This document shows, one piece after another, positions 1 to 8,406 of a stretch of 64,000 nt of DNA. The position numbers and the translations under genes were made by a program. The stretch is taken from positions 1-64,000 of the forward strand of contig NZ_BAGE01000128.1 of the NCBI RefSeq assembly GCF_000308675.1, written 5' to 3'. Position 1 is the first letter of the stretch. Each line of letters opens with the position of its first letter. Source of the stretch: Nocardia paucivorans NBRC 100373. Lineage in GTDB: Bacteria; Actinomycetota; Actinomycetes; Mycobacteriales; Mycobacteriaceae. Under the pieces are notes generated by a model that was not told the origin of the DNA, did not search any database, and was given only the letters and a program-made list of their open reading frames with translations.

Positions 1-332
1 TCACGGACATAATGGCGATGCTCGTATTCGGGCAGGCGCTCGGCCATACCGCCCTATCGATATCCGCACACGAACACGGAAGCTCCGCGCCGTCACTCAT
101 GCTCGGCGCGCACCTCGTCGCCGTGCTCGTCGGGGCGCTGCTGATCCACGGCGCCGAATCGGCGGCCCGCTACGTCCTCGTGAGTATGCGGGGTGTGCTC
201 CTCGCGCTTGACCCGGCACTCCCCGTGCCGGACGGGCCCGGCCGTCCGCTCATACGGACCACGGTGCCGAGACCACTGCCCCTCCTGGTGGACTCGGGAA
301 TCGGTAGGCGCGGACCACCGCTGCCCCGGTAA
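1..332 (+). CDS. C-terminal part of a membrane protein (gene starts before the window)
   Basis: The reading frame is open from the first base, so only about the last 110 codons are present. The visible part has a hydrophobic stretch (roughly residues 30-45, rich in Leu, Val and Ala) that ends near an Ala-Arg-Tyr boundary, followed by a Pro/Arg-rich tail of about 45 residues that looks cytoplasmic and disordered. I do not recognise the family. It precedes a copper chaperone gene by about 300 bases in the same orientation, so a role in the same copper-related cluster is possible but is inference only. It ends in TAA. Confidence 0.5.
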   Translation, partial: TDIMAMLVFGQALGHTALSISAHEHGSSAPSLMLGAHLVAVLVGALLIHGAESAARYVLVSMRGVLLALDPALPVPDGPGRPLIRTTVPRPLPLLVDSGIGRRGPPLPR

Positions 333-636
333 CACGCCATACCTTTCACCGTTCGCCGGAGCGACCGCGAGATATCGGGCGCTAGGTGCCGCACGGCATC
401 GCCCGTGATCATCCCACGCACCGATGCTCGGTGCGCCGGGTCGTTTCCCGGTGGGCCGGGACCCTACGGCCGTCCTTTTCGTGCTCGGCTCACAGCACGC
501 CTCGGATGTCTCCGAGGTCCTTGCCGCCACGGACAGCGCGGGTCGGATCGCGGTGCGACCGGCTCGCGTCTCCGGACATGATCCGAGCACATCCCGGCAC
601 GGTGACTTCCCCTTACTTCTCTCGAATGGAGTCCGT
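333..636. other. Intergenic stretch without a supported gene
   Basis: About 300 bases between the partial membrane protein and the copper chaperone. Frames run open across it but they lack start signals and look like shadows of GC-rich DNA. The only signal I can place is the GGAG at 628-631, which serves the GTG start at 637. Confidence 0.5.
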
Positions 637-1212
637 GTGTCCATCGCAGCCGAATCCACCCCATCGACTTCCGGCGCGTCCCGCGCCGCGCGCCTGGCCC
701 GCGTCGCAACCGCGGCGCTGGCGGTACTGCTATTGCCCGCCTCCTGCGCGAGCTCGGAGCCGGACGGGAACGCCGCCGCATCGGTCACCGTGCACGACCA
801 GTGGGTCAAGGCGGCCGACAGCGGGATGTCAGCGGCCTTCGCGGAGATCACCAACGACGGCGACCGCGATATCGTCCTGGTCTCGGCGACCAGCGCGGCA
901 TCGTCCCGGATGGAACTGCACGAGACGGTGACCGATTCGTCCGGCACCAAGACCATGCGCCCCAAGGAAGGCGGTTTCACGATTCCGGCCGGGCAGACGC
1001 TCACCCTCGCCCCCGGCGGCGACCACCTGATGTTCATGGATTTGAAGGAGCCGCTGCGCACCGGCTCGAACACCTCGATCGAACTGCACTTCGCCGACGG
1101 TTCCACCACGGCGTTCACCGCCCGGGTGCGGGATTTCTCCGGCGCACAGGAGAACTACGCCCCCGACACCGAACACCATGGCCACCACGCCTCCACGACA
1201 CACGATGGCTGA
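637..1212 (+). CDS. PCu(A)C family periplasmic copper chaperone, lipoprotein
   Basis: A 191-aa secreted copper-binding protein of the DUF461/PCu(A)C family, whose members deliver Cu(I) to cuproenzymes such as cytochrome oxidase. The GTG start at 637 is chosen over the upstream ATG at 424 because GGAG lies 5 bases before it and the product then opens with a basic region, a hydrophobic stretch and a lipobox (LPAS then Cys37). The ligand pattern is visible: His95, Met107, then His130-x-Met132, matching the family's H-X(~10)-M-X(~21)-H-X-M signature. A histidine-rich tail (residues 180-189) could add metal sites. The stop overlaps the start of the downstream DyP peroxidase, so the two are probably translated together. 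Confidence 0.9.
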   Translation: MSIAAESTPSTSGASRAARLARVATAALAVLLLPASCASSEPDGNAAASVTVHDQWVKAADSGMSAAFAEITNDGDRDIVLVSATSAASSRMELHETVTDSSGTKTMRPKEGGFTIPAGQTLTLAPGGDHLMFMDLKEPLRTGSNTSIELHFADGSTTAFTARVRDFSGAQENYAPDTEHHGHHASTTHDG

Positions 1213-2404
1213 GCGGCGCAGCGGCCGGCTCTCCCGACGGCGGCTCCTCGGTGGCGGGGTCGCCGCCGCGGGGGTGGTCGGCGCGGCGGGTGCGGGGTGG
1301 ACCGCCGCCGACCTGCGCCGGGCCCCGACCGACACGGCGACCGCCACCGAACCGTTCTACGGCCCCCACCAGGCCGGTATCGCCACTCCACCCCAGGCGT
1401 ACGCCGCGTTCGTCGGACTGGACCTACGGTCGGGCACCGACCGTGACGATCTGGTCGGTCTGCTCGGCATCTGGACCGAGGACGCCGCCCGCCTCACCCA
1501 GGGGCGGCCGGCGCTCGCCGATACCGAGCCGGAACTGGCGGCCCGCCCGGCGCGGCTCACCGTCACCGTGGGGTTCGGTCCACGGATATTCGCTACGGCC
1601 GCGCCGGCGCGGCGCGCACCCACCTGGTTGCGTCCACTACCCGCGTTCGAGATCGACCGGCTACGGCCGGAGTTCAGCGGCGGTGACCTGTTGTTGCAGA
1701 TCTGCGCCGACGAGCCGACCACCGTCGCGCACGCGGTGCGGGTACTGTGCCGCAGTATCACCTCGCTGGTCACCGTCCGCTGGGTGCAGCGCGGGTTTCG
1801 CGACGCCGCTCCCGGCGCCACCCCCCGCAATCTCATGGGGCAGGTCGACGGCACCGCCAATATCGACCCGAACAGCGCCGATTTCGATCGGCTCGTCTGG
1901 GATGACGGCGGCCGGCAGCCGTGGCTGGCCGGGGGGACCTCACTGGTGCTGCGTCGTATCGCCATGGACCTGGACACCTGGGACGAGCTCGACACCGAGG
2001 GCCGTGAGCTCTCGGTGGGTCGCACACTGTCCAACGGTGCGCCGCTGACCGGCACCCATGAGCACGACGAACCCGATTTCACGGCCGTCGACGTCAACGG
2101 TATTCCGGTTATCCCACCGTCGGCGCATATCGCCCGCGCCCACCACACCCACGACGGTGAGCGGTTCCTGCGACGGGGATACAACTACGATGACGCCCCC
2201 GAACCGGGACGGATATCGAACTCCGGTCTGCTGTTCGCGGCCTATCAGCGCGATATCGACGCCCAGTTCCTACCGGTACAGCGCAGATTGGCCGAGTTCG
2301 ACGCGCTCAATATGTGGACGACCCCGATCGGTTCGGCGGTGTTCGTCATCCCCCCGGGCATCGAACCGGGCGGGTACCTCGGTGAAACACTCTTCGCCGA
2401 TTGA
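1178..2404 (+). CDS. DyP-type haem peroxidase, Tat-exported (EfeB-like)
   Basis: Dye-decolourising peroxidase: a haem enzyme that uses H2O2 to oxidise bulky substrates; the EfeB branch has been linked to iron uptake. The N-terminus carries a twin-arginine signal (SRRRLLGGG) followed by an Ala/Gly-rich hydrophobic stretch, so export is by Tat. The DyP hallmark GQVDGT (GxxDG, the distal Asp) is present mid-protein. The C-terminal third keeps the usual order: AHIARAH around the proximal His, LRRGYNY, then GLLFAAYQRD. At 408 aa it is full length. An alternative ATG at 1205 leaves an 8-base overlap with the chaperone stop; neither start has a clear ribosome binding site. Pairing with a PCu(A)C chaperone suggests a copper/haem envelope unit. 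Confidence 0.9.
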   Translation: MATTPPRHTMAERRSGRLSRRRLLGGGVAAAGVVGAAGAGWTAADLRRAPTDTATATEPFYGPHQAGIATPPQAYAAFVGLDLRSGTDRDDLVGLLGIWTEDAARLTQGRPALADTEPELAARPARLTVTVGFGPRIFATAAPARRAPTWLRPLPAFEIDRLRPEFSGGDLLLQICADEPTTVAHAVRVLCRSITSLVTVRWVQRGFRDAAPGATPRNLMGQVDGTANIDPNSADFDRLVWDDGGRQPWLAGGTSLVLRRIAMDLDTWDELDTEGRELSVGRTLSNGAPLTGTHEHDEPDFTAVDVNGIPVIPPSAHIARAHHTHDGERFLRRGYNYDDAPEPGRISNSGLLFAAYQRDIDAQFLPVQRRLAEFDALNMWTTPIGSAVFVIPPGIEPGGYLGETLFAD

Positions 2405-2429
2405 GCCCGTTTCGGTCCGGGGAGCCGAC

Positions 2430-2807
2430 CCGCGTAGCGTCCGCTCGCGGCCGGCTCCCCGGCTCCGGCGCCGCGCTCGGCCGGTCGTTGTACGACCAGG
2501 TGTTCTGGTTCGGGTACCCGCTTGCCTTCCAGATCTTGTCGGTCAGGCCGACCAGTAGATAGTCCAGCCCCACTCCGGCCTCGGTCCACGACGCATGGGT
2601 TCGCGCGAATCGGGCGAGTTCCTCACCGCCACCGCGCCATAATTGGCTGCGGCCCGGCCGACCAATGAGTAGGCCACATCGTGCACCGCTCGCAAATGCG
2701 CTCGGAGCGTCCAAATTCTCCAGCAGGACCTCGACCCGCTCCGGCGGCGGTCGAAGATCCAGGCCACCGTGATCGAACAGAGCTCGCCGAAGCGCTGCCG
2801 AAGACAT
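2430..2807 (-). pseudogene. Degenerate HD-domain hydrolase remnant
   Basis: No single frame is intact, but pieces of one protein appear in order on the minus strand in alternating frames: an N-terminal piece (ALRRALFDHGGLDLRPPPER, near 2807-2700), then HLRAVHDVAYSLV in another frame, then ELARFARTHASWTEAG through LTDKIW (2630-2530), then GKRVPEPEHLVV in a third frame (about 2526-2490). Together these match what I remember of actinobacterial HD-domain proteins, but the stretch that should hold the catalytic His-Asp pair is missing. At least three frameshifts and one deletion make it non-functional. The family assignment rests on memory of the sequence pattern. Confidence 0.6.
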
Positions 2808-2904
2808 GTCGGCCACCGTAACGTCCGGACCACGCTCACCGGGGCTGTTCGGTAGAGCGTTCGGACCCGAGTAGGCAGCCGGTCCGCGCCCTCGCCCGAT
2901 ATGT

Positions 2905-3576
2905 CTATTCCCGAGGAAGTCGTTCTGCTTCAACGGTTTCCATGTGTCTCTGCTCGGCCGCATCGAGTGCCGGTTCGAGGGGGGCGAGCGCGGCGCGGAG
3001 CAGGTCCGGTAACGAGCCGGAAGTGACGACGAAGCCCGAGGTGGCGAGAACGCCGGTGGTCGGCTGTAGCCACTGTTCGAGTGCGACGCGGACCGCTGCG
3101 GCCACTCCGGCCGCGAGCACTCGGGCGGTAAGACCATGGGTATCGCGCAGGTGACCGGCGATCGCATCGGCGAGTGGTGGGGTGATCGTATCTGTGGCGT
3201 TCAGAAACGCCGCACGAAGCGCCGGGCGGGTGGTGATCAGCGACAGGGCGTCGCGTCGGTGTTCACCCGGATCGGTGTATTGCGCCAGGACCGCCTCGAT
3301 AATGGCATCTGCGAGCCGAGCTTCGGGCGCTCGTGCCGCGACCATGGCTGCGACTCGTGCTTCCCGATCCGCGGTGATGGCGGCGACGATCGCTTGTTCG
3401 CGGCTGGAGAAGTAGTTGTTGTAGGTCCGGGGGGAGACGCCGGCTGCCTCGGCGATCTCCTCGACGCGCACATTGTCCGGCCCCTGTTCCAGGGCCAGGC
3501 GTAGTGCCGCTTCCCGCAACGCTATCCGGGTGGCCTGCTTCTTTCGCTCACGTAACCCCGTCGGTCTTGTTGTCAC
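2905..3576 (-). CDS. TetR/AcrR family transcriptional regulator
   Basis: A 223-aa one-component repressor. The N-terminal helix-turn-helix is typical: residues 10-55 read through RIALREAALRLALEQG, then VEEIAEAAGVSPRTYNNYFS with the family's recognition-helix ending (Tyr-Asn-Asn-Tyr-Phe). The all-helical C-terminal half is the usual ligand-binding and dimerisation domain, with no recognisable ligand clue. It starts at a GTG (3576) and is divergent from the gene at 3694. The A/T-rich inverted repeats between them are the likely operator, so it probably controls itself and that neighbour. Confidence 0.9.
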   Translation of the reverse strand: MTTRPTGLRERKKQATRIALREAALRLALEQGPDNVRVEEIAEAAGVSPRTYNNYFSSREQAIVAAITADREARVAAMVAARAPEARLADAIIEAVLAQYTDPGEHRRDALSLITTRPALRAAFLNATDTITPPLADAIAGHLRDTHGLTARVLAAGVAAAVRVALEQWLQPTTGVLATSGFVVTSGSLPDLLRAALAPLEPALDAAEQRHMETVEAERLPRE

Positions 3577-3598
3577 GACCTCTATCGTGCCACATACT

Positions 3599-3655
3599 GC
3601 GCAAACGTAATTTTGCCTAAGCGAAAATTTGCGTGAAGGAAATTTTTGTTTAGGC
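3599..3655. promoter_or_regulatory. Divergent promoter/operator between TetR gene and 3694 gene
   Basis: An unusually A/T-rich island for this genome with nested inverted repeats. CGCAAA at 3600-3605 is mirrored by TTTGCG at 3628-3633. An inner imperfect pair (ATTTTGCCT against AGCGAAAAT) is centred near 3619, and GCCTAA at 3615-3620 is mirrored by TTAGGC at 3650-3655. It lies between the start codons of the divergent genes, where a TetR dimer would act on both promoters. Confidence 0.6.
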
Positions 3656-3693
3656 TGATGTCGACCTCATCCATCGGCAGAAGGGTTACGCAC

Positions 3694-4731
3694 ATGCGAG
3701 GCAAGGGAATCACCTACGACACCGGTTTCGTCCGCGACGGCAGAATGTCGCGGACGGACTTCGACCCCACGGTGGTCGAACGGGAACTGGCCATCATCCG
3801 GGACGATCTGCACTGCACGGCGGTCCAGATCATCGGCGGTGATGCGGACCGGCTGGAGTTGGCGGCCCGGTGCGCAGCCGCACTGGGCCTCGAGGTGTGG
3901 TTCTCGCCGTATCCGCTGGAGCTCGAGACCGCGCAGATCTTGTCGCTGTTCGCCGAATGCGCCCTTCGGGCCGAACGGCTACGCGGTACGGGAGCCGAGG
4001 TCGTATTCGTGGCGGGTGTCGAACTGTCCCTCATGAACCGAGGTTTCCTACCCGGCGACACCGTTGGGGACCGCGTCGAGTTCCTGGTGACGGACCCCGG
4101 CCGTCGCCAGGACCGGATCAGGGAGGTGAGTGCCCGCCTCGACGCATTCTTCGCCGAGGCCGTGCCCGTGATCCGTGCGCATTTCCGCGGCAGGCTCACC
4201 TACTGCGCCGTACCGCTCGAACACATCGATTGGACACCTTTCGATTTCGTATCGGTCGAGCTGATTCGATCGGCCGAGGTGGCCGATCGGTTCCAGGCGG
4301 GCGTGCGCGCCTTGGTCGCGCAGGGAAAGCCGGTGGCGATCACCGGATTCGGTACGGCCACCTGGCGCGGTGCGGCCGAGGTGGCGCCACGCAGCAACGA
4401 GATCGTCGAATACGATACGACCACCGGAGAGCCGATCCGACTGAACGGGAACTATGTCCGGGACGAGGCCGGTCAAGCCGCGTACCTTGCCGAGTTGCTG
4501 GAGATCTTCGACACCGAAGGCGTCGACAGCGCCTTCGTGTTCCTGTTCGCGCTACACAACCATCCACACCGTCCCACCGGCGACCCGCGAGACGACCTGG
4601 ACCTCGCGAGCCTCGGTATCGTCAAGGTCCTGGAAGACCGCCACGGTGATACCTATCCGGACATGGCATGGGAACCCAAAATGGCGTTCACCGCCGTCGC
4701 CGAGCACTACCGCGACCGGGACGACGGGTGA
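3694..4731 (+). CDS. Conserved TIM-barrel-like protein (often labelled abortive infection protein)
   Basis: A 345-aa protein beginning MRGKGITYDTGF. I remember this family from Streptomyces and relatives, where it is annotated as abortive phage infection or glycosyl-hydrolase-like protein; its chemistry is not established. Alternating hydrophobic strands and acidic patches (IIRDDLHCTAVQI, VWFSPYPLEL, VVFVAGVELSLMNRGF, VAITGFGTATWRGA) are consistent with a barrel, and conserved Glu residues near strand ends look catalytic. No signal peptide, so cytosolic. The ATG at 3694 is preferred because AGAAGG lies upstream at a usual distance; in-frame ATGs at 3646 and 3658 sit inside the operator. Its stop codon lies in the loop of a strong hairpin. 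Confidence 0.6.
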   Translation: MRGKGITYDTGFVRDGRMSRTDFDPTVVERELAIIRDDLHCTAVQIIGGDADRLELAARCAAALGLEVWFSPYPLELETAQILSLFAECALRAERLRGTGAEVVFVAGVELSLMNRGFLPGDTVGDRVEFLVTDPGRRQDRIREVSARLDAFFAEAVPVIRAHFRGRLTYCAVPLEHIDWTPFDFVSVELIRSAEVADRFQAGVRALVAQGKPVAITGFGTATWRGAAEVAPRSNEIVEYDTTTGEPIRLNGNYVRDEAGQAAYLAELLEIFDTEGVDSAFVFLFALHNHPHRPTGDPRDDLDLASLGIVKVLEDRHGDTYPDMAWEPKMAFTAVAEHYRDRDDG

Positions 4732-4746
4732 CGTCGTCCCGGTCGC
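4712..4746. terminator. Perfect 14-bp hairpin with the stop codon in its loop
   Basis: Left arm 4712-4725 (GCGACCGGGACGAC) and right arm 4733-4746 are exact reverse complements, with a 7-base loop holding the TGA (4729-4731) of the gene at 3694. No U-tract follows, as is common in high-GC actinobacteria, so termination would rely on stem stability. Confidence 0.6.
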
Positions 4747-4760
4747 CTCGATGCCACCAT

Positions 4761-4820
4761 CGCTCCTCCTCGGCCGGCAGGAACCGGAGCAATCCGGTTC
4801 CTGCCGGCCGAGGAGGAGCG
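4761..4820. terminator. Perfect 28-bp inverted repeat, probable bidirectional terminator
   Basis: Bases 4761-4788 and 4793-4820 are exact reverse complements over 28 bp, separated by the four bases GCAA, which fit a GNRA tetraloop in RNA. It lies between convergent genes (ends 4731 and 4939), where it could stop transcription from both sides. Its length and perfection exceed what a terminator needs. Confidence 0.65.
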
Positions 4821-4938
4821 GGACGCCTCCGGATTCCTGTGTTCACACATGGAATCCCGAGTCGTCCGTGGGATCGGTCTCGAGTGTCGGCGCATGGGCC
4901 ACAACCTCTTTCTCTCGTAGTGCATTGTCGAGCGGTGA

Positions 4939-5427
4939 TCAGCCGCGGACCCGACCGAGGAACGCGGTCATGTTCTGTCGGATCTGGTGGATGCGGTCGG
5001 CGGGGTCGTAGTCGTCGCGGTAGGCGCGGCCCAGGGCCGGGGTCAGCAGGCGCCGGGCGTACAGCGAACAGCGGAGGTCGCCGCACATATAGGTGCCGGT
5101 GGAGTTACCGCGTCGACCGGCTTCACCGGCCTTTCGGGCGGTCATCAGGACGACTCCTCCGTCGGTATGGGTGGTCGAACAGATGGCGCACATCTGGGTC
5201 CGGCGTGGTCCGCCCGTCTCGTAGCGCAATGCGATACCGGCGAGACCGTCCGCCTCGGGTAATACCAGATACGCGCGACCCGGTAATCCCGGATCGGTCC
5301 AGCCCAGGAAGTCCAGATCGTCCCATGGGCGGGTCGCCAGGTCGGCCGGTACCGTCAGTCGTTTGGCGTCCCCTTTCGAACAGTTGACGAACGATGCTCT
5401 GATCTCTCGTTCGGTGACAGGCTTCAT
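4939..5427 (-). CDS. FBP domain protein (EF-G-binding zinc-finger family)
   Basis: A 162-aa protein with a C-terminal treble-clef zinc finger of the FBP type: Cys80-x2-Cys83 (MCAIC) and Cys115 with Cys120 (MCGDLRC) form the metal site, and the SLYARR motif follows the last cysteine as in the family. Known relatives (Fbp, FusB) bind elongation factor G and can rescue translation from fusidic acid; whether this one does is not shown. The start at 5427 (MKPVTEREI) is chosen because GGAG precedes it and the upstream extension lacks family character. Cytosolic, single gene, convergent with 3694-4731. Confidence 0.8.
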   Translation of the reverse strand: MKPVTEREIRASFVNCSKGDAKRLTVPADLATRPWDDLDFLGWTDPGLPGRAYLVLPEADGLAGIALRYETGGPRRTQMCAICSTTHTDGGVVLMTARKAGEAGRRGNSTGTYMCGDLRCSLYARRLLTPALGRAYRDDYDPADRIHQIRQNMTAFLGRVRG

Positions 5428-5700
5428 CGGTTGTCGAACTCCTGCGGATCGAATGGACAAACCGCGACACCCTATCGACCGTCCAGGAGTATCGGCAACG
5501 TTATTTCCGCACGTGGCCCGCTGTTCGTCTACCTGCTCCGGCTCCGGCCGGCCACCCGTTCGACGCCCCACGGTCCATCGGCCGCCGCCGCATCATCCAC
5601 GCCGGAATCCACGCCGGAATCGTGGAAAAGCTGCGGGACAACGCATGGCAACGGCACACTTCATCGAGTACCGAGCTCTTGTCGACAGAAAGGAACGTTC

Positions 5701-6174
5701 ATGTTCGATAGCGGCCGCTCACATATCGTCGCCCTGGTTCCGGTCGTCCTCGGTGCGCTGCTGTCCACCGCTCCCGTCGCACACGCCCAACCCGACGATC
5801 TCGACGGTTACACCCCGGTGGAGACCGCCGACTATCAGGTGCCCGGACCGCAATACGGGGGGACGGTCTTCTTCACCACTCCCGATGGCCGGCACTGCGC
5901 GATCTACTGGAACAACGGTCCGGCCGGTTGCGACGCGGTCTCCATCGACGCCCCCGAAGGGACCAACCAGATCAGGACCGCGATCGACGAACCCGCGCAT
6001 TTCCTCACCTCGGAGACGCCGACCTTCACCCATCCCGAGGCGAAGCTTCTACCGGAAGGTCATCGGCTCTCCTTGGAGAACACCACCTGCGGTGTGGGGT
6101 TCCAGGGCACGGTGAGCTGCGCGGTCGCCGATCATGGGTTCACCCTCGCCGCCACCTACAGCGTGCTGCGCTGA
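5701..6174 (+). CDS. Secreted small protein of unknown function
   Basis: A 157-aa protein. AGAAAGGAACG lies before the ATG. A signal peptide is visible: hydrophobic core at residues 9-25, then APVAHA with cleavage likely after Ala29. The mature part has four cysteines in two close pairs (Cys66/Cys77 and Cys130/Cys140), suggesting two disulfides and an extracellular beta-rich fold. I do not recognise a catalytic motif. It looks like one of the small secreted proteins common in Nocardia and mycobacteria. It is convergent with the CAP-domain gene. Confidence 0.7.
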   Translation: MFDSGRSHIVALVPVVLGALLSTAPVAHAQPDDLDGYTPVETADYQVPGPQYGGTVFFTTPDGRHCAIYWNNGPAGCDAVSIDAPEGTNQIRTAIDEPAHFLTSETPTFTHPEAKLLPEGHRLSLENTTCGVGFQGTVSCAVADHGFTLAATYSVLR

Positions 6175-6213
6175 CCGGACGAGTGACGTCGGGCCTCGGC
6201 GCCGGGATCCAAC

Positions 6214-6744
6214 TCAGCGTGGACGCGCGACGTTCTGGGGAAACTTCCCCTCCACATTGCCGGGTGGATCGTAGAGGGCGACGACGACATGGTTGTCACC
6301 CTTCGAGGCGTACCCGATACCGAGTCGGGTGCTGGCCTTCCACACCACCTGGGTGAAATGTCCGGTTCGGTGGCTGAAGCCGGGATTGTCGTAATCGTAG
6401 TCCGCGATCTCGTCGTACCACATCTGCGTGGCCTGCTCGACATGGCCCACGGCGTCGGGAGAGCCGCCCATCATTATGAAGAGGTTCTCTCCGGCCTCGT
6501 TCTTGTGCGGGCAGGAGTGGTCGATCCGGCCCAGGTCGGCGTAGTACTGCGCGCATTGCCGGGCCGAATCGATCAGTCGCTGGTCCAAGGTCATGAGCGG
6601 TGAGTCGTGCCGGGGTCGGAGGTTGTTGTGCGCGACGAGCCCGGTCTGCACGAAATCGTCCTGTCCTGCGGCCGTGCCCCCGCCGGTGACGGATACGGTG
6701 AGTATCACCGCGGCAATGACCGATACCAACCGCCCGACGCGCAC
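6214..6744 (-). CDS. Secreted CAP-domain protein (SCP/PR-1 family)
   Basis: A 176-aa exported protein. The GTG at 6744 is the start because GGGGAGG sits 5 bases upstream and a signal peptide follows at once (residues 4-26, ending near GGGTAAGQ). The CAP domain fills the rest: HNNLRP near residue 39, His76, NEAGENLF (Glu83, Glu86) and the signature GHFTQVVW (128-135) supply the conserved His/Glu cavity, and two cysteines (64, 78) could form a disulfide. Bacterial CAP proteins are extracellular with mostly unknown ligands; lipid or metal binding is possible. Longer upstream starts would place the signal peptide internally. Confidence 0.85.
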   Translation of the reverse strand: MRVGRLVSVIAAVILTVSVTGGGTAAGQDDFVQTGLVAHNNLRPRHDSPLMTLDQRLIDSARQCAQYYADLGRIDHSCPHKNEAGENLFIMMGGSPDAVGHVEQATQMWYDEIADYDYDNPGFSHRTGHFTQVVWKASTRLGIGYASKGDNHVVVALYDPPGNVEGKFPQNVARPR

Positions 6745-7102
6745 GAAGACCTCCCCGAGGAAAGCGGAACACAGTAGAAGACGAACCAGAGTATTACCGG
6801 AAACAGCCACGGCCCGTGGTTGTTTCGATCCAGGGAGTGTACTGCGGGCATCTCTGCCCTTCCCTGTGGGGCCCCGGCGGGGTGCGGGACGGATTCGGGA
6901 AGGCCATGCCGAGCGGTTCGAGCGGGCTGTGGTGTCGTGGGCCCGGTGCAGGTTGCCCCCCCGGAATCGTCGACACCGGCGATATCCATCCGACAGCACT
7001 GTGTGCGGGTAGGATGATCGTCCGAAAAAGCTGCGGCGATTATTCGAGGATCTCGAGGCGGAACCCTACTTCGACAGCGCTTGTGAAAGGTCCGGGAGAC
7101 TT
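6745..7102. other. Divergent promoter region without a gene
   Basis: About 360 bases between the CAP gene (minus) and the amide hydrolase (plus). No supported ORF and no clear palindrome. GGGAGA just before 7103 is the binding site for the downstream gene. Confidence 0.5.
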
Positions 7103-8137
7103 ATGTGCACTCGCGTGATGTGGCCCGACGCAAATGGTTCCGTTCTGGTGGGACGGAATATGGATTTTCACCGGGATCTGATGACCAATTTGTGGAAGCA
7201 ACCTCGTGGAGTGACCCGGGACGACGGTGTCGAGGGTGAGCTGACGTGGACCTCCCGTTATGGAAGCGTTATTGCCGCCGCCTTCGACATGATCTCGGTG
7301 GACGGACTCAACGAGGCGGGATTGGGCGGGCACATCCTGTGGCTCGCCGAATCGACCTACGGTGAACTCGACCCTTCACGTCCCGCGCTGAGTCAGGCCA
7401 TCTGGCTCCAATATTTCCTGGACAATTTCGCCACCGTGGCGGAGGCCGTGGCGTGGATCGAGAAAACGAACGTTCAGGTCGTACAGATGCCGGACCCGAC
7501 CGGCGGAAAACCACCCACCATCCACCTCGCTCTCGACGATGCGAACGGCGACTCGGCGATCATCGAATACATCGATGGTCGTCCGAACGTGTACCACGAT
7601 CGTAACCATCGCGTGATGACGAATTCCCCCACATACGATCGACAGATCGAATTGCTCACGCGCTGGGAAGGTCTCGGGGGAGACGAACCGCTCCCCGGCG
7701 ATACCCTGGCCGAGCACCGTTTCGCGCGTGCGGCGTACTACGTAAGCCGTCTACCCGGGCCGAACAGTCAACTGGAAGCCATAGCGAGCATGTTCAGCGT
7801 CATCCGCAACGTGGCCCAGCCGTTCCGTATTCCGGATCCCGGGAAACCCGATGCGTCGCAGACCATTTGGCAGGTGGTCCTGGATCTGACGAACAAACGA
7901 TACGTCTACGAGTCCACGACGCGACCCAATATTGTCTGGGTCGATCTGGCGGATCTCGATTTCGGCGCGGGTTCCCCACAGCTCAAATTGAATCTGACCG
8001 GTGAGCTTTCGTTGGAAGGCGGCCTTGCGGGCAACGTCGGCGGTCGATTCGAGGATGCCGGTCCCATGGTGTTCCTCTCGTTCCGGCTCCTGGAACAGCT
8101 CGAGGCGGCTCGAAAAGCACAGCACACCTCTCAGTGA
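7103..8137 (+). CDS. Linear amide C-N hydrolase, choloylglycine hydrolase (Ntn) family
   Basis: A 344-aa N-terminal nucleophile hydrolase. After removal of Met1, Cys2 is the nucleophile; Arg18 and Asp21 (GRNMDF) match the family's catalytic positions, Asn70 and Asn174 (VMTNSPTYD) are candidates for the oxyanion and substrate sites, and Arg206/Arg209 lie in the late conserved block. This family includes bile-salt hydrolases, penicillin V acylases and acyl-homoserine-lactone acylases, so the substrate is an amide that cannot be specified here. There is no signal peptide, so the enzyme is cytosolic unless exported another way. It is a single gene with a good ribosome binding site. Confidence 0.85.
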   Translation: MCTRVMWPDANGSVLVGRNMDFHRDLMTNLWKQPRGVTRDDGVEGELTWTSRYGSVIAAAFDMISVDGLNEAGLGGHILWLAESTYGELDPSRPALSQAIWLQYFLDNFATVAEAVAWIEKTNVQVVQMPDPTGGKPPTIHLALDDANGDSAIIEYIDGRPNVYHDRNHRVMTNSPTYDRQIELLTRWEGLGGDEPLPGDTLAEHRFARAAYYVSRLPGPNSQLEAIASMFSVIRNVAQPFRIPDPGKPDASQTIWQVVLDLTNKRYVYESTTRPNIVWVDLADLDFGAGSPQLKLNLTGELSLEGGLAGNVGGRFEDAGPMVFLSFRLLEQLEAARKAQHTSQ

Positions 8138-8406
8138 TCCGGGCGATTCCGACGCCGGGAAACCGCTGATCACATCGGGTTTTCCGACGTTCATCGCCTT
8201 CCGGAAAGCGCACTACGACAGAGCTCCATCTCGGTACACGGAGACCGGCGGGAACCGGCGCTCCGAACCTGTCGACCCGTCGTCGTCGCCGGGCAGGTGT
8301 GGACGCGGCGCGAAAGTGCTCCTACCTGTGAATTCGGGTTCGAGGCGGTACTTGTCGGTGCCGTCACCTATCTTGGGCGCATCGTGATCGACCGGGAGGG
8401 AGAACG

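Noticed and set aside
93..1118. Long minus-strand open frame opposite the copper chaperone
   Set aside because: Low-complexity Arg/Ser/Pro composition, no family motif; it is the mirror of a well-supported gene.
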